The notes below the pieces were generated by a model. That model was not told the origin of the DNA. It saw only the letters and a list, made by a program, of their open reading frames with translations, and ran no database searches. A stretch of 64,000 nucleotides of DNA from Xiphophorus maculatus (lineage: Eukaryota > Chordata > Actinopteri > Cyprinodontiformes > Poeciliidae): the NCBI RefSeq assembly GCF_002775205.1, contig NC_036460.1:19310402-19374401 (forward strand). Direction: 5' to 3'. Position 1 is the first letter of the stretch. Each line of letters begins with the position of its first letter. Shown piece by piece: positions 25,702 to 34,545 of the stretch. Both the position numbers and the translations under genes were made by a program.

Positions 25702-25706
25702 ATGAA

Positions 25707-26044
25707 TGTGCTGTCCTCGCCCTGAGGTTTCCAGTTTTCAGCAGCTAGACAGCCAGACAACGACGCTCCAATAACCAAACTTGTTTCTTTTCGACTTGTT
25801 TATTGAAGAGTGGCCTCTGACCACTGCCATCACTTTGGCCATCATAAAGAACAAATCTTGTCTGAAACACGACGTATTAGGATGATAATCAACTTAAATC
25901 GTGAGCTGTTCGGTGACGCGTTCCACCATCTTGGATTTATATTCTTTTTTAGCGTCATCAAAACAAAACAAAATATCCACCAGGGGGCGATCTATTGCGG
26001 TTTTCAACCTTGCTGGTCCAGCTTAACTTACAAAAGGCAGCACA
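25707..26044 (-). repeat. BEL/Pao 3' LTR
   Basis: 338 bp, the downstream LTR in element sense. It contains the same TATAAA and AATAAA signals as the 5' copy and supplies the transcript's polyadenylation signal. Confidence 0.95.
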
Positions 26045-26127
26045 CTCCCCGCCTGGTACAATACAATTGTGCCACTATAACTAACCTTTTCCAATAAACA
26101 TTTCGAACTGTTAACACTCATAACAAT

Positions 26128-29100
26128 TTAATTATCATCCGATAAAAGCAAAACCATATCGGTAATGGGTCTCAAAAACACTTTTTCGTTTCCGTCTTTT
26201 ACAGTTTTTACTTCTGCTTTTCGAACCCTAGTGTCCTTACTCTCAAATGTTCTCACAACTTTTCCCATGGACCAGTTGTTTCTGTGAGCAAGAGCATCTT
26301 TCAGTAACACAATGTCACCAACTTTAATGTTCGGTTTATCATCAGTCCATTTTCTCCGTTTCTGCAAAGTTGACAAGTATTCACTTTTCCACTGTTTCCA
26401 AAAAGAGTCCGCCAGACACTGTACTTGCTTCCATTGCCTCGAGTAGAGGTCTGGTGGTGCAAAGCTTCCTGCTGGTGCAGATAGCGCATTTGTCTTTTGG
26501 GTGAGGAGCATTGCAGGAGTGAGGAGGTTTGGTTTGTCCGGATCTGTTGAAATTGGTACAAGTGGTCTTGCATTCATTATTGCCATTACTTCTGCCATGA
26601 ATGTACTTAACACTTCATGTGTGAGTTGGATGTGTCCGGCTTTCAAAAGAATACCGTCCAGGATGCGCCTTGCAACTCCGATGAGTCGCTCCCACGATCC
26701 ACCCATATGTGAGGAGTGGGGAGAGTTGAACAGCCATGTGCATCCTTTCTCTAGCAGGTAAGAATTCAGCTCTGTGTCTGTCTGATCGATTTGCAGTTCA
26801 TTGCATGCACCAATAAAATTTGTCCCTCTGTCAGAACGGAGTATTTGAGCAGGTCCACGGATGCAGAAGAATCTTCTTAGTGCATTAATGAAGCTCGATG
26901 TTGACATTGATTCAATGAGCTCAATGTGCACGGCTCTTGTGGACATGCAGGTGAAAAGTACAGCCCAGCGCTTGCTGTCTGCACTTCCTCCTCTGGTGCG
27001 ACGTGTGGAGACTGTCCAGGGCCCAAAGACATCCAGTCCCACACTAGTGAATGGTGGCATGGTTGATAGTCTGTCAATGGGTAAATCTGCCATCTTTTGA
27101 GTTTGCATTTGTCCTCTAAGTTTTCGACAAAGAACACATTTGTGAATGATGGAAGAAATAAGCCTTTTACTGCCAGTAATCCAAAATCCAGCTCCTCTGA
27201 GTGCTCCTTCTGTTATATGACGCCCCTGATGCGCTACTTTCTCATGATGGTATCTGATAAGAAAGATAGATATGTGATGAGACCTTGGAATAATGACAGG
27301 ATGTTTCTCCTCTTTTGTTAGGTTAGCAGGTGCCAAGCGTCCTCCTATTCTGAGAAGTCCTTCTTCATCAATGACAGGGTTTAACTTCTGTAGACAACTC
27401 TGTTTTGGAAGTGGTTGATTTGTTTTTATGCACCTGAGCTCCTCTTTGAATGTTTCACTTTGTACTGTGTGAATGATAAACTTGGCTGCGTTGGATATTT
27501 CTCCTGCAGTGTTACTGTTACTGAAACACTTCCAGCCTTTACTTTCTGTGTCTGTTTTCTTGAATGATGCTGCCACACGCTTTAGTGATGCAATAGTGCA
27601 ACACAATCTCATCCAATGAGAGAATCTTTCAAAACGAGATGGTTCCAGCTGCATTACTGAGGTTTTGGTAACAAAGGTTTTCACATCAGGCCTGATCTCT
27701 GTATCTGTGTCAGGGTCAATGAGTGTAAAACTATCACAGTGTGATGTCTCAATATCATGTCGTGTCAAAAAGGAAGGACCACTAAACCAGTTTGTGGAAG
27801 CTAATGTGGAAGCTGGGATCGGTCTAGTGGCTGTGTCTGCTGGATTGTCACAAGTGGATATGTAAAACCACTGTGTTGGATGTGTGGTCTTCCTGATTCG
27901 GATCACTCGATTGGCTACATAGGTATAGAATCTCTTTGTGTTGTTGTGTATGTAACCAAGGACGATTTTGCTATCTGTGAAAAATCTTACAGTGTCCACT
28001 TCAATGTCCATCTCATCTCTAATGAGTTCATACATTTCTACAGCTAAAACTGCTGCGCATAATTCCAATCTAGGAACAGTGTGAGCGGGTCGGGGGGCAA
28101 CTTTGGACTTGCCAATGATGAAACCTGTATGCCACTGACCTTCACTGTCGAGAGCTCTCAGGTATGCCACTGCTCCTATGGCCATGGTGGAGGCGTCTGA
28201 AAATATGCACAGTTCTTTCCTTGCAGCGATGGACTGGGAGAATGAGAAGTAGCACCTTGGTATTTGTAGCTGCTCCAGATCTTTCAACGAGTTTCTCCAT
28301 TTGTCCCATTCCTCTTCTCTTTCTACAGGAAGTGGTTCATCCCAGTCTTTCCGTTCTGTGGATAGGTCACGGAGAAGAGCTTTTCCCTGCATTGTGATGG
28401 GTGAAACAAATCCTAATGGGTCGTATAAACTGTTAATGGTGGCCAAGACACCTCTTCTGGTGAATGGCTTTTTCTCAGTTGTGGCATGAAAAGTGAAACA
28501 GTCACTTCTGAGATTCCACAGCACCCCTAAGCTCCTTTGCAGGGGTATGTCGTCCAAGTCCAAGTTTTTTAGATCTTTGGCTCTTTCTGCAGCAGGAAAT
28601 GCTTCCACTACTTTGTGATCATTAGAGGCTATTTTATGTAGCTTTAAATTTGACTGAGCCAGCATGTTTTGTGCTTTTGTGAGTATCTCAATAGCTTCTT
28701 CTCTTGTTGCTGTGGATGAAAGGCCGTCATCAACATAAAAATGTCTCAATATGAACTGTTTTGCGTCATGGCCAAACTCTTTTTCTCCTTCAACTGCAGT
28801 GCGCCTCATACAGTAAATAGCCACAGCTGGTGATGGACTATTACCGAAGACATGAACCTTCATTCGGTAGTCACAAATGCCTTTGTTGGTATCATTATCC
28901 ACATGCCAAAGGAATCTCAAATAATCCCTATGGTCCTCTCTCACTTCAAAACAGTAAAACATTTGTTGCACATCAGCTGAAAATGCTACTGGCTCTTTTC
29001 TAAAACGCATAAGAACACCTATTAGCGTGTTGTTTAGATCGGGTCCTCTTAATAAGACTTTGTTAAGGGACAGTCCTTCAAACTCCGCACTTGAGTCAAA

Positions 29101-32007
29101 AACTACTCTCAGCTGCTCCGGTTTTTGTGGGTGGTACACACCAAAAGATGGTAAGTACCAGTGTTCTTTGCCTGAGTCCAAAGGTGAAGCAACCTCTGCG
29201 TGGTCGTTGTCCAGCATGTTTTGAATGAACTCTGTGTATTGTCTTTTCATTTCAGGCTTCCGGTCCAGTGTTTTTCTGAGCGACTGGAGGCGTTTGAGTG
29301 CTTGCTCTCTGTTACTTGGAAGCTCTGGTCTAGGAGAGCGGAATGGCAAAGGCGCCACCCAGCTATTACCTTCATTCTGGTACACTTCCTTTACCATAAT
29401 GTCAATAAACTCTTTATCCTCTACTGACAGTGCTGGTTTGTCATCATCTTTTGTTCTGTCAAACACCGTTTCTCCCAGTTGACTGGTAGCTGTGTTTTCG
29501 ATATCCATTTGGAAAGCAGGTGTGGTGCTGAGTTGGTAATTGCAGCCACTTGACTCCTTGACTTGAAATATGTTAGGGCATGGGCAGAGGTAAGAAGCAC
29601 GTCCATTCTGAAGAACATGTGTTTTGAGCACATTCACATTAGGGGACCTATGTGTTTTCCTCATGCAGGCTTCCCCAACGATAACCCAGCCTAAATCTAA
29701 ACGCTGTGCATAGGGCATACTATGTGGCCCATTGATTCTCTCTCTGACCTTATGAACCTGAATAATGTCTCTTCCCAAGAGTAAAAGAATAGGTACCTGT
29801 TCTTCTACAGCAGGTTCTTTTTCAGCTATTTTCTGTAAGTGTGGGAACTTCATAGCAACATGTGGAGACGGAATCTCTCTTCTGTCGTCCGGAATCATGT
29901 CACATTCAATGAGATTTGGAAGTGGGAGCTTTACTCTACCATCTATTGACTCAATCGTGAAGTTTAATGCTGTTCTGCCAACATTATCTGACAGTCCTGA
30001 GCATGTCCTGAGTTTGTAAGTGTCTGAGCGTGTCTTAACATTAAAGAGCTCAAAAAACTGAGACTTAGCTAGAGACTTGTTACTTTGTTCGTCAAGCACT
30101 GCGTACATCTTTCTTGCCTGTTCTCTTTTCCCCTCTGGGTAGACTAACACAGGACTTATTTTAGAACATGAATGTGGGATATCTACATCACCACAGACTT
30201 CTGTGCACTTAGAAACAACTGAGACATTTGCACTATCTTCCTGCGTCTCCCCGCCATCATCTTTACCAGCTTCAAAGCTCTCAGCTGGAGGAGGCGGTGG
30301 ACCTGGATGTAGCACTGCTAAATGTCTGTCGCTGCCACAGTCCATACACTTTATTTGCACCTTGCAGTCTCTTGCTAGATGCTGGGTAGAGCCACAGCAT
30401 TTAAAACAGATTCTGTTTTCTTTTAAAAATGACTTGCGCTCATCTATGGGTTTTGCTCTGAAACTTTTACACTTTTTAAGTGGATGAGGCTTCTTATGTA
30501 TAGGACAAACCTTGTCAGGGCTTTCTATAAGCTTACTGTAACTAGTTTGAAATGTACTAGCATCTATAGGGATGTCTGTTTTGTGTACAGTAATCACTTG
30601 CCTGTTATTGTTTTTGAAGCTTTTCTCTTTTTTGAAGCTTGCGTTGGCAGGTGTGATATCGAAGCTTGGGTCATTTCTTATTTTGGCTTGTTGTCTTACA
30701 AACTTTGAAAAAACACTGAAAGGGGGAAAGGCAACTTTATGTTCCTCTTTGTACTTTGCACCTGTTGCGATCCATTTTTCCTGTAGTCCATAGGGTAACT
30801 TCTCCACAATGGGATTGACTCCGCGAGCCGTGTCCAAATATGAGAGTCCTAGTAAGTATCCTCCATCTTTTGCACATTCAATTTCCTGCAGAATGTCACC
30901 CAGCTCTCTTAACTTTATGTTGTCTCTGTTGTTGAGTTTGGGAAACTGTTCGATCTTTTTTAAGAGTGCATTTTCCACTACTTCAGGAGAACCGTAAGAT
31001 TCCTCCAGTCTTTGCCACACAAGGTCCAGTGCTGCAGCTGGACTAAAGATGTTGGCTGAGCGGATTCTTTTTGCCTGTTGTCCAGACTCAGCTCCCAGCC
31101 ATTTGACCATTAAATCTAGCTCTTCTTGGGCTGTAACGTTCAAATCTTTAATAGCATTTTGAAATGACGTTTTCCACGCCCAGTAATTCTCTGGCTGGTC
31201 ATCAAACTGCAAAAGTCCTGAACTTAACATTTCTCTCCGTGTAAGGTACTTAGTAATCTCCTGTACACCTTGTGCCTCTGTTGATGTTGGTGGAGTGTGG
31301 AACGGATATAGTATGGGGGGGTTCAGTCGCTCTCTGTGTTGGGCAATGTGCGCCACTTTAGGCTTGGCTGTTTCTGCACTGTGTGAGTTGTTATTGTCCA
31401 CTTCTTCTTTCATGGCGTTTTCACACTGTTCACGTGCAGCCTTATGACAGGTGAGTGGATCTGCTGGCAACGAGAAGCCTTCAAAACTAATGTCTGAATG
31501 TTTTTGAACATACTCTGCCGTACGCTGCTTTGGGCTGGCAGGTGGTCCTGCTAATGGATAGTCCTGTTCAAATTTTGAGAGAACCTCCTCCTCTTCATAA
31601 ACTGCAACTTCTGCTTCTGCAGCTGCAACAGCCTTCTGAGAACTCAAAATATGCAAATTAGCTTCAAGTTCAGTTTTCTGTTTCATTATGGCTGCTTCTT
31701 TTTCTGAAAACGCCAACTGAGCACGTGCAGCCTCTGCTTTTGCTCGTGCTTTTAATGCTGCAGAACTTGTGGACGAACGTTTGGACGTACATGAGCGTGT
31801 AGACTTGGAACTTGTGTCTGTATTGCTTGCGTTATCCTTGTTCTCCATGTCATCTGCTTTACCTGACCGCAGGCTCATGGTTAATCTGCTGAATATCTCC
31901 TCGTGGTTGTGGCCCGCTGCGCTGATGTTCTTTACTGTGCTGTCCTCGCCCTGAGGTTTCCAGTTTTCAGCAGCTAGACAGCCAGACAACGACGCTCCAA
32001 TAACCAA
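26128..32007 (-). CDS. BEL/Pao gag-pol polyprotein, 1959 codons, intact
   Basis: One continuous frame encodes all replication proteins. Residues ~60-140 are a charged helical Gag region. Two zinc-knuckle variants follow at ~534-548 (CFKCCGSTQHLARDC) and ~554-567 (CMDCGSDRHLAVLH). The aspartic protease has LDEQSN near 638-643 rather than the usual DSG or DTG. Reverse transcriptase carries YVDD at 1091-1094, RNase H a SDAS at ~1270, and the integrase an HH..CC zinc region (~1588-1627) with the acidic triad near D1659, D1726 and E1773, then LTPAMLL typical of BEL. Gag and Pol share a frame, as usual in BEL. The first methionine lies inside the 5' LTR; a later in-frame start (MSLRSG, residue 44) after the LTR is an alternative. 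No stop or frameshift is seen. Confidence 0.93.
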   Translation of the reverse strand: MVIGASLSGCLAAENWKPQGEDSTVKNISAAGHNHEEIFSRLTMSLRSGKADDMENKDNASNTDTSSKSTRSCTSKRSSTSSAALKARAKAEAARAQLAFSEKEAAIMKQKTELEANLHILSSQKAVAAAEAEVAVYEEEEVLSKFEQDYPLAGPPASPKQRTAEYVQKHSDISFEGFSLPADPLTCHKAAREQCENAMKEEVDNNNSHSAETAKPKVAHIAQHRERLNPPILYPFHTPPTSTEAQGVQEITKYLTRREMLSSGLLQFDDQPENYWAWKTSFQNAIKDLNVTAQEELDLMVKWLGAESGQQAKRIRSANIFSPAAALDLVWQRLEESYGSPEVVENALLKKIEQFPKLNNRDNIKLRELGDILQEIECAKDGGYLLGLSYLDTARGVNPIVEKLPYGLQEKWIATGAKYKEEHKVAFPPFSVFSKFVRQQAKIRNDPSFDITPANASFKKEKSFKNNNRQVITVHKTDIPIDASTFQTSYSKLIESPDKVCPIHKKPHPLKKCKSFRAKPIDERKSFLKENRICFKCCGSTQHLARDCKVQIKCMDCGSDRHLAVLHPGPPPPPAESFEAGKDDGGETQEDSANVSVVSKCTEVCGDVDIPHSCSKISPVLVYPEGKREQARKMYAVLDEQSNKSLAKSQFFELFNVKTRSDTYKLRTCSGLSDNVGRTALNFTIESIDGRVKLPLPNLIECDMIPDDRREIPSPHVAMKFPHLQKIAEKEPAVEEQVPILLLLGRDIIQVHKVRERINGPHSMPYAQRLDLGWVIVGEACMRKTHRSPNVNVLKTHVLQNGRASYLCPCPNIFQVKESSGCNYQLSTTPAFQMDIENTATSQLGETVFDRTKDDDKPALSVEDKEFIDIMVKEVYQNEGNSWVAPLPFRSPRPELPSNREQALKRLQSLRKTLDRKPEMKRQYTEFIQNMLDNDHAEVASPLDSGKEHWYLPSFGVYHPQKPEQLRVVFDSSAEFEGLSLNKVLLRGPDLNNTLIGVLMRFRKEPVAFSADVQQMFYCFEVREDHRDYLRFLWHVDNDTNKGICDYRMKVHVFGNSPSPAVAIYCMRRTAVEGEKEFGHDAKQFILRHFYVDDGLSSTATREEAIEILTKAQNMLAQSNLKLHKIASNDHKVVEAFPAAERAKDLKNLDLDDIPLQRSLGVLWNLRSDCFTFHATTEKKPFTRRGVLATINSLYDPLGFVSPITMQGKALLRDLSTERKDWDEPLPVEREEEWDKWRNSLKDLEQLQIPRCYFSFSQSIAARKELCIFSDASTMAIGAVAYLRALDSEGQWHTGFIIGKSKVAPRPAHTVPRLELCAAVLAVEMYELIRDEMDIEVDTVRFFTDSKIVLGYIHNNTKRFYTYVANRVIRIRKTTHPTQWFYISTCDNPADTATRPIPASTLASTNWFSGPSFLTRHDIETSHCDSFTLIDPDTDTEIRPDVKTFVTKTSVMQLEPSRFERFSHWMRLCCTIASLKRVAASFKKTDTESKGWKCFSNSNTAGEISNAAKFIIHTVQSETFKEELRCIKTNQPLPKQSCLQKLNPVIDEEGLLRIGGRLAPANLTKEEKHPVIIPRSHHISIFLIRYHHEKVAHQGRHITEGALRGAGFWITGSKRLISSIIHKCVLCRKLRGQMQTQKMADLPIDRLSTMPPFTSVGLDVFGPWTVSTRRTRGGSADSKRWAVLFTCMSTRAVHIELIESMSTSSFINALRRFFCIRGPAQILRSDRGTNFIGACNELQIDQTDTELNSYLLEKGCTWLFNSPHSSHMGGSWERLIGVARRILDGILLKAGHIQLTHEVLSTFMAEVMAIMNARPLVPISTDPDKPNLLTPAMLLTQKTNALSAPAGSFAPPDLYSRQWKQVQCLADSFWKQWKSEYLSTLQKRRKWTDDKPNIKVGDIVLLKDALAHRNNWSMGKVVRTFESKDTRVRKAEVKTVKDGNEKVFLRPITDMVLLLSDDN

Positions 32008-32273
32008 ACTTGTTTCTTTTCGACTTGTTTATTGAAGAGTGGCCTCTGACCACTGCCATCACTTTGGCCATCATAAAGAACAAATCTTGTCTGAAACACG
32101 ACGTATTAGGATGATAATCAACTTAAATCGTGAGCTGTTCGGTGACGCGTTCCACCATCTTGGATTTATATTCTTTTTTAGCGTCATCAAAACAAAACAA
32201 AATATCCACCAGGGGGCGATCTATTGCGGTTTTCAACCTTGCTGGTCCAGCTTAACTTACAAAAGGCAGCACA
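31936..32273 (-). repeat. BEL/Pao 5' LTR with promoter and poly(A) signals
   Basis: 338 bp. In element sense it has TATAAA (complement of 32165-32170) and AATAAA (complement of 32028-32033), so transcription should begin near 32135-32140. The polyprotein's first ATG (32007) is just after the probable R/U5 border. Upstream ATGs occur between the start site and 32007. Confidence 0.9.
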
Positions 32274-32814
32274 ATGAAGATGGGGGTGGTGGACCTCTTG
32301 AACATCTGCTTTTTAGCTCCCCACCCCTCACTACTTTATTCAGTTTCCACTGCTCTCTCACTCGTTGCTGTGTCTCCATTTCTTCCGTTTTCACTTTTTG
32401 CCACACTTAAATGTTTCAGATGATCAAATTTTTTATATCAGATGAAGATGTCAAATGTGAATACAAAACACAATTTTCAAATGTTTTCTAATGCTAAGGG
32501 ATAAGGAACTGGCCCTAGGTGGAAATGTAATTGTCTCCTAAACCTAATAACCGGTTGTGCTGCGTTAGGTGGAACAACTGCATTCAAGTGTTTGCAATAA
32601 GTGGAAGAAATCAGAAAATTTTTTGACCCCCTCTTTTAAATAATTCAGTCCCTTTCGATGGTGTTGTAACATGAATATGTTGTTGAAAGTCATAGCAAAT
32701 CACCTGAATCAAATACAAGTCCAGACATTGACTAGGTCATTCTTTATCCTTCTAATGGTTGGACTTTGTCCAATAGAATTTCTGATTTCATTCGATATGT
32801 GATGTTCAAAAGAA
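32274..32814. other. Intergenic sequence right of the BEL insertion
   Basis: After the ATGAA target duplication, about 0.5 kb of unannotated DNA. No gene is supported. Parts around 32630-32800 may belong to the Tc1-like remnant that follows. Confidence 0.35.
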
Positions 32815-33005
32815 ACACATGAGTCCCACCACCATGTTTTACTATTCAAATGATGATTTTTTTTCTGGTATGCTGTGTTAGTTTTTCGGGAGATGCAACG
32901 GGACATGAATTTCCATTTTGTTGTCTCAAGCCACAGAATCCTTTCCCAAAAGTCTTGTAAATCAGCAGGTTGTTTAGTGGCTGTGGGTTTCATGGGAAGA
33001 AAAAA
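32815..33005 (-). mobile_element. Tc1-like transposase remnant (antisense), second family
   Basis: The plus strand reads as an antisense Tc1 transposase: CCACCACCATGTTTTACTATTC, GGTATGCTGTGTTA, GATGCAACGGGACATG and CCACAGAATCCTTTCCCAAAAGTCTT. This matches a second common fish Tc1 type, distinct from the one at 13.4 and 49 kb. It is too decayed to encode protein. Confidence 0.6.
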
Positions 33006-33584
33006 AAAATCTGTTTGAATTAAATAAAAAAAAAGTGTATCAACGTGAATGCATTTTACTGTGGCATAACATAATAAATGATTTCTGACACCTTTACAAA
33101 AAAGTATGTCTCTATGTATGTATATTAAGTCAAACAATTTGGACCCAGATACACACAAACCTCTAAAAGCCCCACACAGTAGGCCTCTTCTCAGAGGTTG
33201 AAGGTCAAAAAACAACCTTAGACCTCTGACACAACCTCCTTGCTCTTCTGGTCTCCTGCTGTTGGAATTCAGTCCTGTGGATTCAATTAAGAAGCAAGAG
33301 AAGTCAAATAGCTTAGAAAGCAAGATAACAGTGACAAATGTCTATAAGAAGAAGCTGTTGAGGGCATTGAGGCCAAGTTGATGTTTTGTGTAGTGAAGAG
33401 AAAAGCAGCTGATTCTGTATACTTTGCTCAGACTATTACAATTAGCTTTCTCTCTGAGGGACTTGAAGCAGACTGAGTGTGCATAGCCAGAGTCTAATAA
33501 CTGCTGGGTTAGTTTCAGTATAGATAAGACCTGACACACACCTTCCAAAAAGTTCCACTTACAGAACTGCCTAACTTACGTTAG

Positions 33585-33705
33585 CTTACAGAATATTTCC
33601 TCAAAGTCTTAGGGGTCATCATGATGTTTTTGCAAATCTGAAATGGGCTTTTTAATCTTTTTGGTCAGCAGTATTTTTAGCCTTGAAACCATGAATGCAT
33701 TGCAT
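33585..33705 (-). mobile_element. Second fragment of the same Tc1-like family
   Basis: CAGAATATTTCCTCAAAGTCTTAGGGGTCATCATGATGTTTTTGCAAAT followed by TTTTTGGTCAGCAGT overlaps the transposase segment represented at 32815-33005. It is therefore a separate partial copy rather than a continuation. Confidence 0.55.
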
Positions 33706-33837
33706 TAGATGTGAAATAAGTTGTTTTAATAAGATAAGTTTGAAACAACTTATCTTGTTTCAAAATAAGTTGTTTCTTGAAACAAGAAACAATATAATAA
33801 TTAATATTTTATTATTAATATAATAATAAAAAACATT

Positions 33838-33873
33838 ATTTCAATTTAATGCTTTTAGTCATTAAATTGAAAT
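33838..33873. repeat. Perfect 14-bp hairpin in an AT-rich inverted-repeat cluster
   Basis: Arms 33838-33851 and 33860-33873 (ATTTCAATTTAATG and complement) flank an 8-nt loop. Just upstream, 33723-33790 holds further overlapping inverted repeats built on AACTTATCTTGTTTC words. Confidence 0.7.
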
Positions 33874-34399
33874 ATGCAAATTGAAAATTCGTAAGAAAAC
33901 AAAGATGTCTGCCTTGAGGAATAGGGGGAAGAGCTCTTTGGCGTTTGCTGTGTATTTCTGCCCTCTGTTGGATTAAAGTGTATTTGCAACTCACCAAATC
34001 AGATCTGACTAAAAATGTTTAAAGAATGACATAAATTCAATTTAAGCGATAGTAAAATAAAAGTTTTAAAATAAAAGGGGAGATTTTATGAGACATAAAA
34101 ATGCAACAATTATTCTAATCAAAGTTGTCAGTTTCCTTTTCTTCTAAATAGACCTTATTTTTTAATGATCAATCATGCATTTTTTAATGTCAAACCATGC
34201 ATATGGTTAAATATTTTCTCTGAAATGTTAAACAATGGCTGCATTGTATTAGTTTGATAAAACTAAAACAGGGTTATTGTCCTGAGTGGTGGTTTGAGGT
34301 GGTAAAGATGCAATAATGATGGCTTTTAATGGACAAACAACACATAAAATCCAGGCAGCACAGATGAGCAGTAGCAGTATGGAGAACAATCTGTGATAT

Positions 34400-34545
34400 G
34401 TGCCACACATTTATATTCAGCCCCTCAGCATTAACACCTGTTAAGACCAATTTTCATTCTAATTACAGTCTCAGCCTGTTTTACATATCTGGATATTTTG
34501 CCCAATACTCTGCCGTTTTGAAAAATGGACTGAACAGTGCTGCAT
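34400..34545 (+). mobile_element. Short Tc1-like end fragment
   Basis: ACACATTTATATTCAGCCCCTCAG, then TTCTAATTACAGTCTCAGCCTG and a TTTTGCCCAATACTCTGC segment resemble the subterminal region of the fish Tc1 family found elsewhere in this window. Degenerate and short. Confidence 0.45.

Larger units (their letters stand above)
25707..32273 (-). mobile_element. Full-length BEL/Pao LTR retrotransposon (6567 bp)
   Basis: The element is complete and lies on the minus strand. Its 338-bp LTRs (25707-26044 and 31936-32273) start TGTGCTG and end CAGCACA in element sense and look identical base for base. The 5-bp target duplication ATGAA is at 25702-25706 and 32274-32278. One long open frame (32007-26128) encodes gag, protease, reverse transcriptase, RNase H and integrase in BEL order. 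A polypurine tract GGCGGGGAG (complement of 26045-26053) abuts the 3' LTR. Identical LTRs and an undamaged frame imply very recent insertion and possible activity. It lies between the two ZFP36-family genes, not inside a recognised gene. Confidence 0.96.

Noticed and set aside
26301-31954. Many 60-95-codon plus-strand frames across the BEL element
   Set aside because: They are antisense shadows of the intact minus-strand polyprotein and have no domains.
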